A stretch of 45,011 nucleotides of DNA from Aulosira sp. FACHB-615 (GCF_014698045.1 NZ_JACJSE010000040.1:1-45011); one strand, 5' to 3'; numbered from the stretch's first letter, positions 32,467-40,544 are shown. The notes: a model not told the origin generated them from the letters alone. Translations and numbers: made by a program.

Positions 32467-33564
32467 CTAAAATCTAAAATTCTTAGCCCCTATTTTCGAG
32501 TTGGCGATCGCTTCACTTTCTACTGTTAAAGCTCTTACTCTTGGTATAATCTCCGCAGCAAAACGCTCCATTTCTGTCGTAAAAGGTTGGAATTGCAGCA
32601 TAAAAGTATCAATTCCTACTTTGGTAAATTCAGCAATACGCTGGGCTACAGTTTCATAACTCCCAACCAAACCAGCCGCAGTCCCGCCATTGCTCCCCAC
32701 ACCTGGGTATTTCGCCATGTTTTTAAACATAACCACTTCTGAATCTACGCCTTTGAGTAGTTCTGTGCGATCGTCCTGGGCGAGTACCATTGCTCTTAAG
32801 TTCTGATACTCTGCTTCGGCTTCTGCATCTGTCGGTCGAGCAATGACAAAGGCTGACATTGCAAAGCCAATAGGTTGAGAGCGAGACTGGCTTTTTTGTC
32901 TTACCTGAGCAATTGTTTCACGGATAACTTCAATCGGACGACCATTGAGAAAGAAGGTATGCGCTTGTTTTGCAGCTAGTTCTTGCGCTGGTTCTGACTC
33001 TCCCCCGACATACACACGCGGATGGGGTTTAGCAATAGGTGGGGGATTTAGCTTTAAATCATTGATGTGAAAATAGTCGCCGTGGAAGTTGACTGTTTCT
33101 CCACTCCACAAAGCTTTGACAACTCTTATCCATTCATCAGAATAGCGATAACGTTCGTCGTGAGACAAAAAATTGATCCCTGGTTTTTCCATTTCTGGCC
33201 TAAACCAAGCACTCACTAAGTTAATGGCAAAACGTCCTTGGCTAATTGCATCAATCCCTAAAGCCATCTTGGCTAAGACGGCGGGATGAAATAGTAATGG
33301 CTTAACAGCTGCAATAATCTCAATAGAACTTGTAGCTTCTGCAAGGGCGGCGGCGGCTGTCCAGGTTTCTAATTGGTCAAGTTGTTGGTTCCTGGGATTG
33401 ATGATATGTTGCGCTATTAAAGTTGTGGTAAATCCACACCTTTGGGCCAACCGAATTAAATTCTTGGCTCGTGAGTAACTAGCATCACGAGGTTCAAGAG
33501 GATGGTTCATCACGCCGCAGTTGCCGTAAACGGGAATCCATATCCCATAGCGTGGTTCAGACAT
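32467..33564 (-). CDS. LLM flavin monooxygenase, SfnG/SsuD-like
   Basis: 365 residues. MSEPRYGIWIPVYGN at the N-terminus, GRFAINLVSAWFRPEME, HDERYRYSDEW and GTAAGLVGSYETVAQRI are typical of the dimethylsulfone/alkanesulfonate monooxygenase branch of luciferase-like enzymes. Needs reduced FMN from elsewhere. It is a clear paralogue of the divergently transcribed gene at 33935-34990, with which it shares about 370 bases of upstream DNA. One copy of the 19-bp motif lies 58-76 bases upstream of its start. Unlike the LLM enzyme at 16736 it keeps many Met and two Cys. Confidence 0.86.
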   Translation of the reverse strand: MSEPRYGIWIPVYGNCGVMNHPLEPRDASYSRAKNLIRLAQRCGFTTTLIAQHIINPRNQQLDQLETWTAAAALAEATSSIEIIAAVKPLLFHPAVLAKMALGIDAISQGRFAINLVSAWFRPEMEKPGINFLSHDERYRYSDEWIRVVKALWSGETVNFHGDYFHINDLKLNPPPIAKPHPRVYVGGESEPAQELAAKQAHTFFLNGRPIEVIRETIAQVRQKSQSRSQPIGFAMSAFVIARPTDAEAEAEYQNLRAMVLAQDDRTELLKGVDSEVVMFKNMAKYPGVGSNGGTAAGLVGSYETVAQRIAEFTKVGIDTFMLQFQPFTTEMERFAAEIIPRVRALTVESEAIANSKIGAKNFRF

Positions 33565-33934
33565 AGTTTTCTAGAACCTTTGTAGTCGGCACTAAAACTA
33601 AAGTTTTGTACCCAGATATCCTACGGTAAATCGGTAGATTTATAGTAGTATACTATGAGGTTTGCATATATGAGCATAAAAAACAAGGGGATATTGAGAT
33701 TTTTATCTCCTAGGGCTTATGTACAAAAGTTGTCTGTTGAGGTTGGTTCAGGTTGGGTTTCAGGGTGTAGGGGAATAGTAGTTCACTAACCCAAAATTGC
33801 TGTGTAGACCTAGCTCTTGTGCAGGAGGCAGGGCGAAGATTTAGACCATACATTCACCCTGACTCAAACCCTTGATTTTGCTGATTAATACCTCAGCCTT
33901 ATTTCTGTTGTGTTTGTTGAACTTGGAGGTAAAG
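33565..33934. promoter_or_regulatory. Shared divergent promoter region of two LLM genes
   Basis: Both monooxygenase genes face away from this 370-base gap, so it must hold at least two promoters. It contains the 19-bp motif at 33622-33640, an A/T-rich TAGTAGTATACTATG stretch just beside it, and a GGGTTTCAGGGTGTAGGGG repeat at about 33757. No coding sequence is supported. Confidence 0.55.
33622..33640 (-). promoter_or_regulatory. 19-bp sulfur-block motif, copy 3
   Basis: Read on the minus strand: AATCTACCGATTTACCGTA, differing from copy 1 at a single base. It lies 58-76 bases upstream of the LLM gene starting at 33564 and could also serve the divergent gene at 33935. Confidence 0.5.
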
Positions 33935-34990
33935 ATGTCAGAACCACGTTATGGTATTTGGTCGCCTGTTGGCGGTAACTTTGGCCCTCTCAACGCACCA
34001 GAGGAACCGATAGATGCTAGTTATGAGCGCACGCGATCGCTAGTATTAGAAGCAGAACGTTTAGGATATGTCACAACCTTAGTTGCCCAACACATTGCCA
34101 ACCCCCGTAGTTTAGATTTAGAACAGTTAGAAACTTGGACAGCTTGTGCAGCCTTAGCAGAAGCCACAGAAACTATAGAAATTATCGCCGCCATTAAACC
34201 TTTATTATTTCACCCAGCCGTCTTAGCCAAGATGGCTTTAGGTATTGATGCCATTAGTCAGGGACGTTTTGCCATTAACTTAATTAGTGCTTGGTTCCGT
34301 CCAGAAATGGAACGGACGAATATTCCCTTCCCCCCCCACGATGAACGTTATCGCTATTCAGGAGAATGGTTGCAAGTAGTCAGAGCCTTATGGAGTGGTG
34401 AGAAAGTAAACTTTGAAGGTGAATATTTCAAAATTCAAGATTTAAGTTTTCGACCCTTCCCTGTTGCTCAACCTTATCCACGGATTTATCTTGGCGGCGC
34501 ATCAGAACCAGCGCAGATATTAGCAGCGCAACAAGCTGATGTTTACTTTATCAACGGTCAACCGATTGAAGATGTCCGCAAAGTAATTCAACAAGTTATC
34601 AGCCGTCCCCGTTCCTTACCCCAACCAGTGCGTTTTGGTTTGTCAGCCTTTGTGATTGCGCGTCCCACCGACGAAGAAGCACAAGCAGAACTAGAACGCC
34701 TCATGGCACTACAAAAGCTAGAAGAACAATATAAATTAAGCGTGGCCAAAGGCGTTGACAAAGAAGCCGTTATGTTTCAACTCTTTGCCAAAAATCCTGC
34801 TGTTGGGGGGAATGGTGGTACAGCCGCAGGTTTAGTTGGCAGTTATGATACAGTTGCCACTCGCGTTGCAGCTTTTGTGGATGCCGGGATCGATACTTTC
34901 ATGCTGCAATTTAATCCCTTTGTCCGAGAGATGACACGCTTTGCCGAAGAAATCATGCCGCGTGTGCGACACTTGCAGAAAGTTGCTTAG
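33935..34990 (+). CDS. LLM flavin monooxygenase, SfnG/SsuD-like
   Basis: 351 residues from the ATG at 33935-33937, fixed by GGAGG (33925-33929) five bases upstream; a longer frame exists but lacks a ribosome site. N-terminus MSEPRYGIWSPVGGNF, GRFAINLISAWFRPEME, HDERYRYSGEW, GTAAGLVGSYDTVA. It is a paralogue of the neighbouring opposite-strand enzyme, diverging mainly in the insertion before PAVGGNGG. It leads a plus-strand group with the AprA-like flavoprotein and ferredoxin, although a MITE-like element interrupts the gap before them. Expected to split sulfones or sulfonates with reduced FMN. Confidence 0.87.
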   Translation: MSEPRYGIWSPVGGNFGPLNAPEEPIDASYERTRSLVLEAERLGYVTTLVAQHIANPRSLDLEQLETWTACAALAEATETIEIIAAIKPLLFHPAVLAKMALGIDAISQGRFAINLISAWFRPEMERTNIPFPPHDERYRYSGEWLQVVRALWSGEKVNFEGEYFKIQDLSFRPFPVAQPYPRIYLGGASEPAQILAAQQADVYFINGQPIEDVRKVIQQVISRPRSLPQPVRFGLSAFVIARPTDEEAQAELERLMALQKLEEQYKLSVAKGVDKEAVMFQLFAKNPAVGGNGGTAAGLVGSYDTVATRVAAFVDAGIDTFMLQFNPFVREMTRFAEEIMPRVRHLQKVA

Positions 34991-35335
34991 GAATTTCTCA
35001 GCAGGCAACAGTAACAAAATTAACTTGTGTTACTTAATGTTTGACAAACTAACAGTTAGGGTATCATACTATCTGTAATTCGTTTTACATACTCTTAGGA
35101 CTTACGCAAAAACTCTCTCTAACTCTTATAACTTCGTGTCCTACCCTTCGGGAAGCCGCTATCGCGTCTATGCGTCCTTTGCGGTTCGTTTCTTCATACT
35201 TTTGCGTAAGTCCTGACTCTTTGTGTATGTTGTGCAGACTCTATCTTCTGCATAATCAGTCCGATAAAACCTCACTCATTTATTACAAACAAATCAGCGA
35301 CTACCGCTAAGGCAATACCAAAAAGGAGAAAAAAA
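34991..35335. other. Intergenic gap with MITE copy C
   Basis: 345 bases without a gene. The centre is the 118-bp element at 35097-35214. The last 100 bases lead to the AprA-like gene and end in AGGAG; no terminator or 19-bp motif is evident. Whether the flavoprotein pair is transcribed from the LLM promoter or its own is unclear. Confidence 0.5.
35097..35214. mobile_element. MITE-like element, copy C
   Basis: Perfect 15-bp terminal inverted repeats AGGACTTACGCAAAA (35097-35111) and TTTTGCGTAAGTCCT (35200-35214). The non-coding interior carries CCTTCGGGAAGCCGCT and TGCGTCCTTTGCGGTTCG repeat fragments. It is the best-preserved member of the family in this window. Confidence 0.7.
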
Positions 35336-36973
35336 TTGCTCACAGAAAATGAACTACAACTAAATGCTGACGTGCTGGTGATTGGTGGTGGCCCTGCCGC
35401 AGCATGGGCAGCATGGTCAGCAGCATCTCAAGGTGTCAAAGTCATCATTGTTGATAAAGGTTTTCTGGGTACGAGTGGTGCTGCTGCTGCAAGTGGTAAT
35501 GGCATCATGGCTCCTTCTCCAGAGAACTGGGAAAAAGTTGTCTCAGAGCGTTATCGTGCAGGAAAAGACTTAGCTAACTTGCGTTGGATAGAGCGTGTAG
35601 TTGAAAAAACTTGGCTGAGTTTGCCCTTATTAGAAGATTGGGGTTATCGTTTCCCGAAAGAAAATGGGGAATCTGTGCGTCAGAGTTACTACGGCCCGGA
35701 ATATATGCGGGTAATGCGAAAAAACCTGCTACGTTCTGGGGTGCAGATTCTCGACCAAAGTCCGGCTCTTGAGCTTTTAGTCGCTGAAGATGGTTCTGTG
35801 GCTGGGGCAAGGGGCGTACAAAGGCAACATCATCGTTTTTATACAGTTCGTGCTGGTGCAGTAGTATTGGCAAATGGTGGCTGTGCATTCTTAAGTAAAG
35901 CATTAGGTTGCAACACTAACACAGGTGATGGAATGCTAATGGCGGTAGAAGCTGGCGGCGAACTCTCTAGTATGGAAGCTTCTAATCACTATGCAATCTC
36001 CACTGCTTTTAATGCCACAGTGACGCGGGGTGTTCCCTTTGGGTGGGCAAGTTATAGCGATGAAGAGGGGAATGATTTAGGTGGCTATGTTAATGGTCGT
36101 CGTGATCCTAGCTTCTTACCAAATGCTTTGATGAAAGGGTCTGTTTATGCTCGTTTAGATAGAGCTACACCAGAAGTTAAAGCCGTGATTGAAAAGTCCC
36201 ATTTCATTGCTTTTCTACCTTATAAAAAAGCTGGGATTGATCCCTATACAGAAAGAGTACCTGTGACATTGATTTTAGAAGGGACAGTCCGGGGTACAGG
36301 TGGTATTCGGATTATCGATGATAGTTGCGCGACAAAAGTACCTGGACTGTATGCGGCTGGGGATGCGGCATCACGAGAATTTTTAGCTGGTTTAGCTTCT
36401 GGCGGTGGTGGCCCGAATGCGGCTTGGGCAATCTCTACAGGGCAGTGGGCAGGAGAAGGGGCAGCTAAGTTTGCCAAGAGTTTGGGCGCACATACAGATG
36501 AAAGAACTGTACGTGCAGCTGGTCAGGTGGCAATGCGATCGCCCTCCACGTCTTCTGATACTTTTGATCATGAGGCGATCGTGCGTGGTGTGCAAGCCCA
36601 GATGTTCCCATTAGAGAAAAACTACTTGCGTTCGGAACAGAAACTTCTAGACTCTCTCGCCAAATTAGAAACACTGTGGCAACAAGTACAAGGGAATCCC
36701 AAACAAGATAGTGTCCGCGATATTGAATTTTCTCGGCGTGCAGTTGCTTTGACTGCCGTCGCCAGATGGGCTTATTTTAGTGCTTTACATCGTACAGAAA
36801 CCCGCAGCGAACATATCCGCATAGATCATCCCCAAACTGATCCCAACCAGCGATATTACCAAGCCACAGGCGGTTTAGATAAGCTGTGGGTGAGACGCGA
36901 TTGGATTACGGATGCTTCCATTACATCACCAGTAGAAACCACTCAAGCCACACCCGTTGTATCAAAGTTATAG
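35336..36973 (+). CDS. AprA/fumarate-reductase-type FAD protein
   Basis: 545 residues of the succinate dehydrogenase/fumarate reductase/APS reductase flavoprotein family: FAD Rossmann VLVIGGGPAAAWAAWSAAS, VDKGFLGTSGAAAASGNG, RGTGGIRIIDD and GLYAAGDAASREFLAGLASG. The start is TTG at 35336-35338, supported by AGGAG (35324-35328) seven bases upstream. The ferredoxin gene follows 13 bases later, giving the AprA-AprB arrangement of adenylylsulfate reductase. It lacks about 60-100 residues against true AprA and I cannot see AprA-specific APS-binding residues, so a different oxidoreductase of organosulfur compounds is more likely. Rich in Met, unlike the depleted enzymes. Confidence 0.8.
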   Translation: MLTENELQLNADVLVIGGGPAAAWAAWSAASQGVKVIIVDKGFLGTSGAAAASGNGIMAPSPENWEKVVSERYRAGKDLANLRWIERVVEKTWLSLPLLEDWGYRFPKENGESVRQSYYGPEYMRVMRKNLLRSGVQILDQSPALELLVAEDGSVAGARGVQRQHHRFYTVRAGAVVLANGGCAFLSKALGCNTNTGDGMLMAVEAGGELSSMEASNHYAISTAFNATVTRGVPFGWASYSDEEGNDLGGYVNGRRDPSFLPNALMKGSVYARLDRATPEVKAVIEKSHFIAFLPYKKAGIDPYTERVPVTLILEGTVRGTGGIRIIDDSCATKVPGLYAAGDAASREFLAGLASGGGGPNAAWAISTGQWAGEGAAKFAKSLGAHTDERTVRAAGQVAMRSPSTSSDTFDHEAIVRGVQAQMFPLEKNYLRSEQKLLDSLAKLETLWQQVQGNPKQDSVRDIEFSRRAVALTAVARWAYFSALHRTETRSEHIRIDHPQTDPNQRYYQATGGLDKLWVRRDWITDASITSPVETTQATPVVSKL

Positions 36974-36986
36974 CCAAAATAAAATT

Positions 36987-37328
36987 ATGATTGAGCTTGT
37001 CAGCCATAAACTCTGTATTAATTGCAATCTTTGTGTTCAAGTTTGTCCGACTAATGTCTTTGATGCAGTTCCCAACCAACCACCTGTAATTGCTCGTAAA
37101 GAAGACTGTCAAACTTGTTTTATGTGTGAAGCTTATTGTCCTGCGGATGCGCTTTATGTTGCACCCCAGTCTCATACAGAGATTGCAGTTAATGAGGATG
37201 ATTTGATTGAAAGTGGCATTATGGGTGAATATCGCCGGATATTAGGTTGGGGATATGGCAGAAAAAATAATAGTGAATTAGATACGGCGCATAAATTACG
37301 CCAATTACCGCGCCCATATCAAAGTTAA
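36987..37328 (+). CDS. 2[4Fe-4S] ferredoxin, AprB-like partner
   Basis: 113 residues from the ATG at 36987-36989. Two cluster motifs are complete: Cys10-x2-Cys13-x2-Cys16-x3-Cys20-Pro and Cys41-x2-Cys44-x2-Cys47-x3-Cys51-Pro. The C-terminal 60 residues resemble the tail of AprB-type subunits that wraps a flavoprotein partner. It probably carries electrons between the adjacent FAD protein and a cellular donor or acceptor. Just 13 bases separate it from the flavoprotein stop. A hairpin follows at 37365-37394. Confidence 0.87.
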   Translation: MIELVSHKLCINCNLCVQVCPTNVFDAVPNQPPVIARKEDCQTCFMCEAYCPADALYVAPQSHTEIAVNEDDLIESGIMGEYRRILGWGYGRKNNSELDTAHKLRQLPRPYQS

Positions 37329-37364
37329 ACAAATTTTCTGGGGAAACTGGGTGAAAGGGTTTAG

Positions 37365-37394
37365 CCTGGATTTCTCACAAGAGAGAAATCCAGG
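37365..37394. terminator. 12-bp-arm hairpin after ferredoxin gene
   Basis: CCTGGATTTCTC and GAGAAATCCAGG pair exactly around ACAAGA. It lies 37 bases after the ferredoxin stop, between convergent genes, and could end transcription from either side, although the T-tract is poor. Confidence 0.55.
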
Positions 37395-37500
37395 GGTGTG
37401 GGAGGATGGTGAAGAAATCTTTCCCCCCACACTCCCCACACCTCCCACACCTCCCACACTCCCCAAACTCCCCACACTCCCCACTCCCCTACCCATACGT
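37395..37500. repeat. CTCCCCACAC-type short tandem repeats
   Basis: Units such as CTCCCCACAC, CTCCCACACC and CTCCCCAAA repeat about eight times; GGGGTGTGGGAGG at the left end is their inverse. An open frame across it encodes only Pro/Thr low complexity and is not a gene. Confidence 0.75.
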
Positions 37501-37585
37501 GAGAAATTCGGGTTAGGTATGCAAAACCCTCTCACCCCTACACCCAATCCTCAGATATGTAAAAGTTTCAAAATTTCACTCTGTT

Positions 37586-39880
37586 TTAGATATACATAGC
37601 AAAGTAATCGTTGTAGATTTCTGTATTCGTCATGACAGTTAGTTCTATTTGTTTTTGTTCTGCATCTGTAACAGAGGTTGTAACTGTATCCACGCTTTCT
37701 TGAGGAATAAAGTCACCACAGTATTGATTTGCAGGTACAGCTGCATTCATTTTTTGGGGATAACTCAATTTCAGATTATTCATGATGGTGATGAATTGGC
37801 TGCGGTTGCGAACGCTAAATCTGGCGTTGAGGCGTTTTTCTTCACCAATTGTCGAAACTGTGCGTCCTTTGTAGTCGTGGGCTGGATATACCAAGGTATC
37901 ATCGGGCAAGGTGAACAGGCGTTGTGTTACCGCATCATATAAAGTGCCTGGATCACCTTCTTGAAAATCTGTGCGTCCACAACCCCGAATCAATAAAGCA
38001 TCACCAGTTAACAGGTGAGTTTTGTTGACTAAATATGCGATGTGGCTGGCAGTGTGTCCTGGCGTAAAAATTGCTTCAATGATTACTGAGCCAATTTCGA
38101 GAATTTCACCACCCACAAGGGAGCGATCGGCTTTTGTCACCGCCGGATTTTGCGGCACAATTACCTGACAAGCAGTTTTGCGCCGGAGTTGACCTGCCCC
38201 GGTAATATGGTCAGCATGAAGGTGAGTTTCTAGGCAATAACGTAGTTTTAATCCCAATTCTTCTAAGGATTGCAAATCGCGGTCAACTTGTTCTAATACA
38301 GGATCAACTAATACTGCATCTCCGGTTTGTTGATCAGCAATTAAATAAGTATAGGTGCTGCTTTCTGGGTCAAAAAATTGCCGAAATAAAAAGTTTGATG
38401 GGGATGAATTGGGATCGCTGGCTTGGCTATTGGATAACGGCATTGTCGGAATTGAACGCACCCGCACTGGTAATGAATCCAACAATGTTTTTGCTAGTTT
38501 CTGTGCCTGTACCCGTAATTCTGGAACCGCGATTGTTTCCCATAAGTCGCCTTTGCGCGGAGTTCCCAAGGTATAAAGTAAATTGGAAACAGAATTATCG
38601 GCGGTGTATAAAGCACCATCTGTATTTGTATCTAGCCCTAAACCAATGCTATTGGGACGGACTAATTTTTGCGATCGCAAATTATCAATTAGCGGATGAG
38701 GCGAGTGGCGATAATCTGCGGCTACCCCTGTGCAGTTCACCACCCGATTCACCTGTAAAACGATGTTATTCTGAGTTTTGCGCTCAGATATGGTGACTGC
38801 TAAACCTTTGGATAATGGTTGATATTCTTGAATTCGTCCGGCGGCAATGATTAATTGACCAGAATCCACCATTTCTTTAATCACATCTGCGACTTTTTGG
38901 GCAATCCGGTGACGATGGACATCCCAATAAGGTGTAATATGACGCAAAAAACGCTGCTGTTCTAAAGTTGGTAGTTTTTGCCAGATTTGTTGTGTCAGAG
39001 GGCGCAGAGAATCAATCACAGCCCGCCAGTCGTAACCTTGGGCTGTGGCATGTTTGACCTCTTGTCGTAGTCGTCGTACCCAACCTCGTGCTGTATTGGG
39101 TGCAGTTTCAAGAGTTAACCAAGCTGGATAAGGTTGAGAGGCTTGATGTTGTTGGGGGAATAATCCCCGACGCGACACAGCATAAATTTTGCCTTGATGC
39201 TGGCGATCGTGCAGAGATAACACCATATCCACCATTGTTAGCCCAGTACCAACCAGCAACACAGAAGCATCAGGATCAAGTCCTGCTAGGGCATCGGCTG
39301 ACCAAGCATTCCGCCGATGATTTTCGTTGTTAGTATTGGGATGATCACTGGCTGGAGGTGTAAAAGGCGAGTTTCCTAAAGCCAAAACTACTTTATCTGC
39401 ATAAAAACAGCGGCCGCTACGTAAAGCAACAATTGTTCCCTTGTCTTCTGGTTCAATTCCGACAACTTCATCTGTTAAGCGTTCGAGATGTACGTCATTA
39501 GGTGCAGTTGCTTCGGCTTCTGCCAAAATTGATTGAATATATAAACCATAAACTTTACGCGGAATAAAACTACTAGGATTAACTTCTTCGGTAAAAAATG
39601 GTTCTAACTCGTTTTGGTTGTAATACAACCACCGCAGCAGATGTCCTGGATCATGAGCAAATGCACTCATATTTCCTGCGGACACATTCAGCAAATGACA
39701 GTTGGTATCTGTGCTGTAGGCAATGCCTTTACCAATTTGATGGCTACGCTCAATCAGCTTGATAATGAGGGGCTGGCTGGCAGTTTTCATCAAATGCGTA
39801 GCCACTAGAGAACCACTAAAGCCTCCGCCAACAATAACTATCGTGGTTGGAGTGTGGGTAGTTAAAGAATTAGGCTGCAT
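37586..39880 (-). CDS. Fusion: FAD/NAD(P)-binding domain + persulfide dioxygenase (ETHE1-like)
   Basis: 764 residues in one unbroken frame. Residues 1-480 are an FAD/NAD(P)-binding (PF13454-type) domain: TIVIVGGGFSGSLVATHLM, IGKGIAYSTDTNCHLLNVSA and VLLVGTGLTMVDMVLSL. Residues 497-725 are an ETHE1-type metallo-beta-lactamase domain: THLHADH (552-558), TPGHTASH (605-612), TGDALLIRGCGRTDF and YPAHDYKG, with the two His and one Asp iron ligands of persulfide dioxygenase, which oxidises glutathione persulfide to sulfite. A 40-residue tail of unknown type follows. ATG start at 39878-39880. The pairing of a redox domain with persulfide oxidation suggests coupled sulfane-sulfur detoxification. Confidence 0.85.
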   Translation of the reverse strand: MQPNSLTTHTPTTIVIVGGGFSGSLVATHLMKTASQPLIIKLIERSHQIGKGIAYSTDTNCHLLNVSAGNMSAFAHDPGHLLRWLYYNQNELEPFFTEEVNPSSFIPRKVYGLYIQSILAEAEATAPNDVHLERLTDEVVGIEPEDKGTIVALRSGRCFYADKVVLALGNSPFTPPASDHPNTNNENHRRNAWSADALAGLDPDASVLLVGTGLTMVDMVLSLHDRQHQGKIYAVSRRGLFPQQHQASQPYPAWLTLETAPNTARGWVRRLRQEVKHATAQGYDWRAVIDSLRPLTQQIWQKLPTLEQQRFLRHITPYWDVHRHRIAQKVADVIKEMVDSGQLIIAAGRIQEYQPLSKGLAVTISERKTQNNIVLQVNRVVNCTGVAADYRHSPHPLIDNLRSQKLVRPNSIGLGLDTNTDGALYTADNSVSNLLYTLGTPRKGDLWETIAVPELRVQAQKLAKTLLDSLPVRVRSIPTMPLSNSQASDPNSSPSNFLFRQFFDPESSTYTYLIADQQTGDAVLVDPVLEQVDRDLQSLEELGLKLRYCLETHLHADHITGAGQLRRKTACQVIVPQNPAVTKADRSLVGGEILEIGSVIIEAIFTPGHTASHIAYLVNKTHLLTGDALLIRGCGRTDFQEGDPGTLYDAVTQRLFTLPDDTLVYPAHDYKGRTVSTIGEEKRLNARFSVRNRSQFITIMNNLKLSYPQKMNAAVPANQYCGDFIPQESVDTVTTSVTDAEQKQIELTVMTNTEIYNDYFAMYI

Positions 39881-40072
39881 AGTAGTCTCGTATCAATAGT
39901 TACAGAGAGTTGGTCAAGTCTGTTTACTAGGGATAAATCTATTTCCAGCCCAGCCAACAAAATTCAGACTTGATCTCATATAAAGTTTCATAATACTCTG
40001 AATTTAGTCCAAAAATACATTTTATCGGTAGAAAAACCGTATTTGTAAAATTACACAGCTAATATCAATACA

Positions 40073-40231
40073 TCACAAATGAGTCAGGTCGCCACCATCA
40101 ACGGCTAAAACTTGGCCTGTGATATATGACGCGGCTGGAGAAGCGAGGAAGACAACAGCACCTGCAATTTCTAGCCCTAAGCCTTGTCCTGCTCCAGTTA
40201 CTAAAGCAATTTTTTGGACTAAAGTAAACTC
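40073..40231 (-). pseudogene. Internally deleted short-chain dehydrogenase remnant
   Basis: In one open stretch, VQKIALVTGAGQGLG (the N-terminal nucleotide-binding TGxxxGxG of an SDR) runs straight into LEIAGAVVFLASPAASYITG and QVLAVDGGDLTHL, the usual C-terminus, followed by TGA at 40073-40075. About 180 residues of the middle, including the catalytic Ser-Tyr-Lys, are missing. There is no start codon before an upstream in-frame TGA. The junction falls in GAAATTGC, codons that occur near both ends of SDR genes, so recombination between short repeats is likely. It lies upstream of the fusion gene on the same strand. Confidence 0.75.
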
Positions 40232-40544
40232 TGATCAAGTCACAATAACTGCTGCTAATAATAAAAATGCCCTTACTCAAGGGCAACAGGTTACGCATTT
40301 AGGAAAGAAGAACGCTGACGATCAAATCTAAATTTTGGATTTATAACAGTTTTGATACTCCTTATTGTATATCGGAATATCGTAGTTTGCAAGTGAGAGT
40401 TTGGCAGAAATAGGATTTACGCTTCGGTTATACCATTTTGGATTTTAGATTTTGGATTGGGAAATTGCTTACTGGTGAGCTTTTCAGTAACCCATTTGTC
40501 GCAATCATTTTTCAAATTGGTATTAGTTCTGAGAAATCGACTGG

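Noticed and set aside
37351..37599. Open frame of 82 codons on the plus strand
   Set aside because: It is a Pro/Thr low-complexity reading of short tandem repeats.
40025..40044. CGGTA-n-ACCGTA near the fusion gene as a fourth sulfur motif
   Set aside because: The half sites are inverted rather than direct and the spacing differs from the three good copies.
40098..40298. Minus-strand 66-codon frame upstream of the fusion gene
   Set aside because: It is out of frame with the SDR remnant, which explains the region better.
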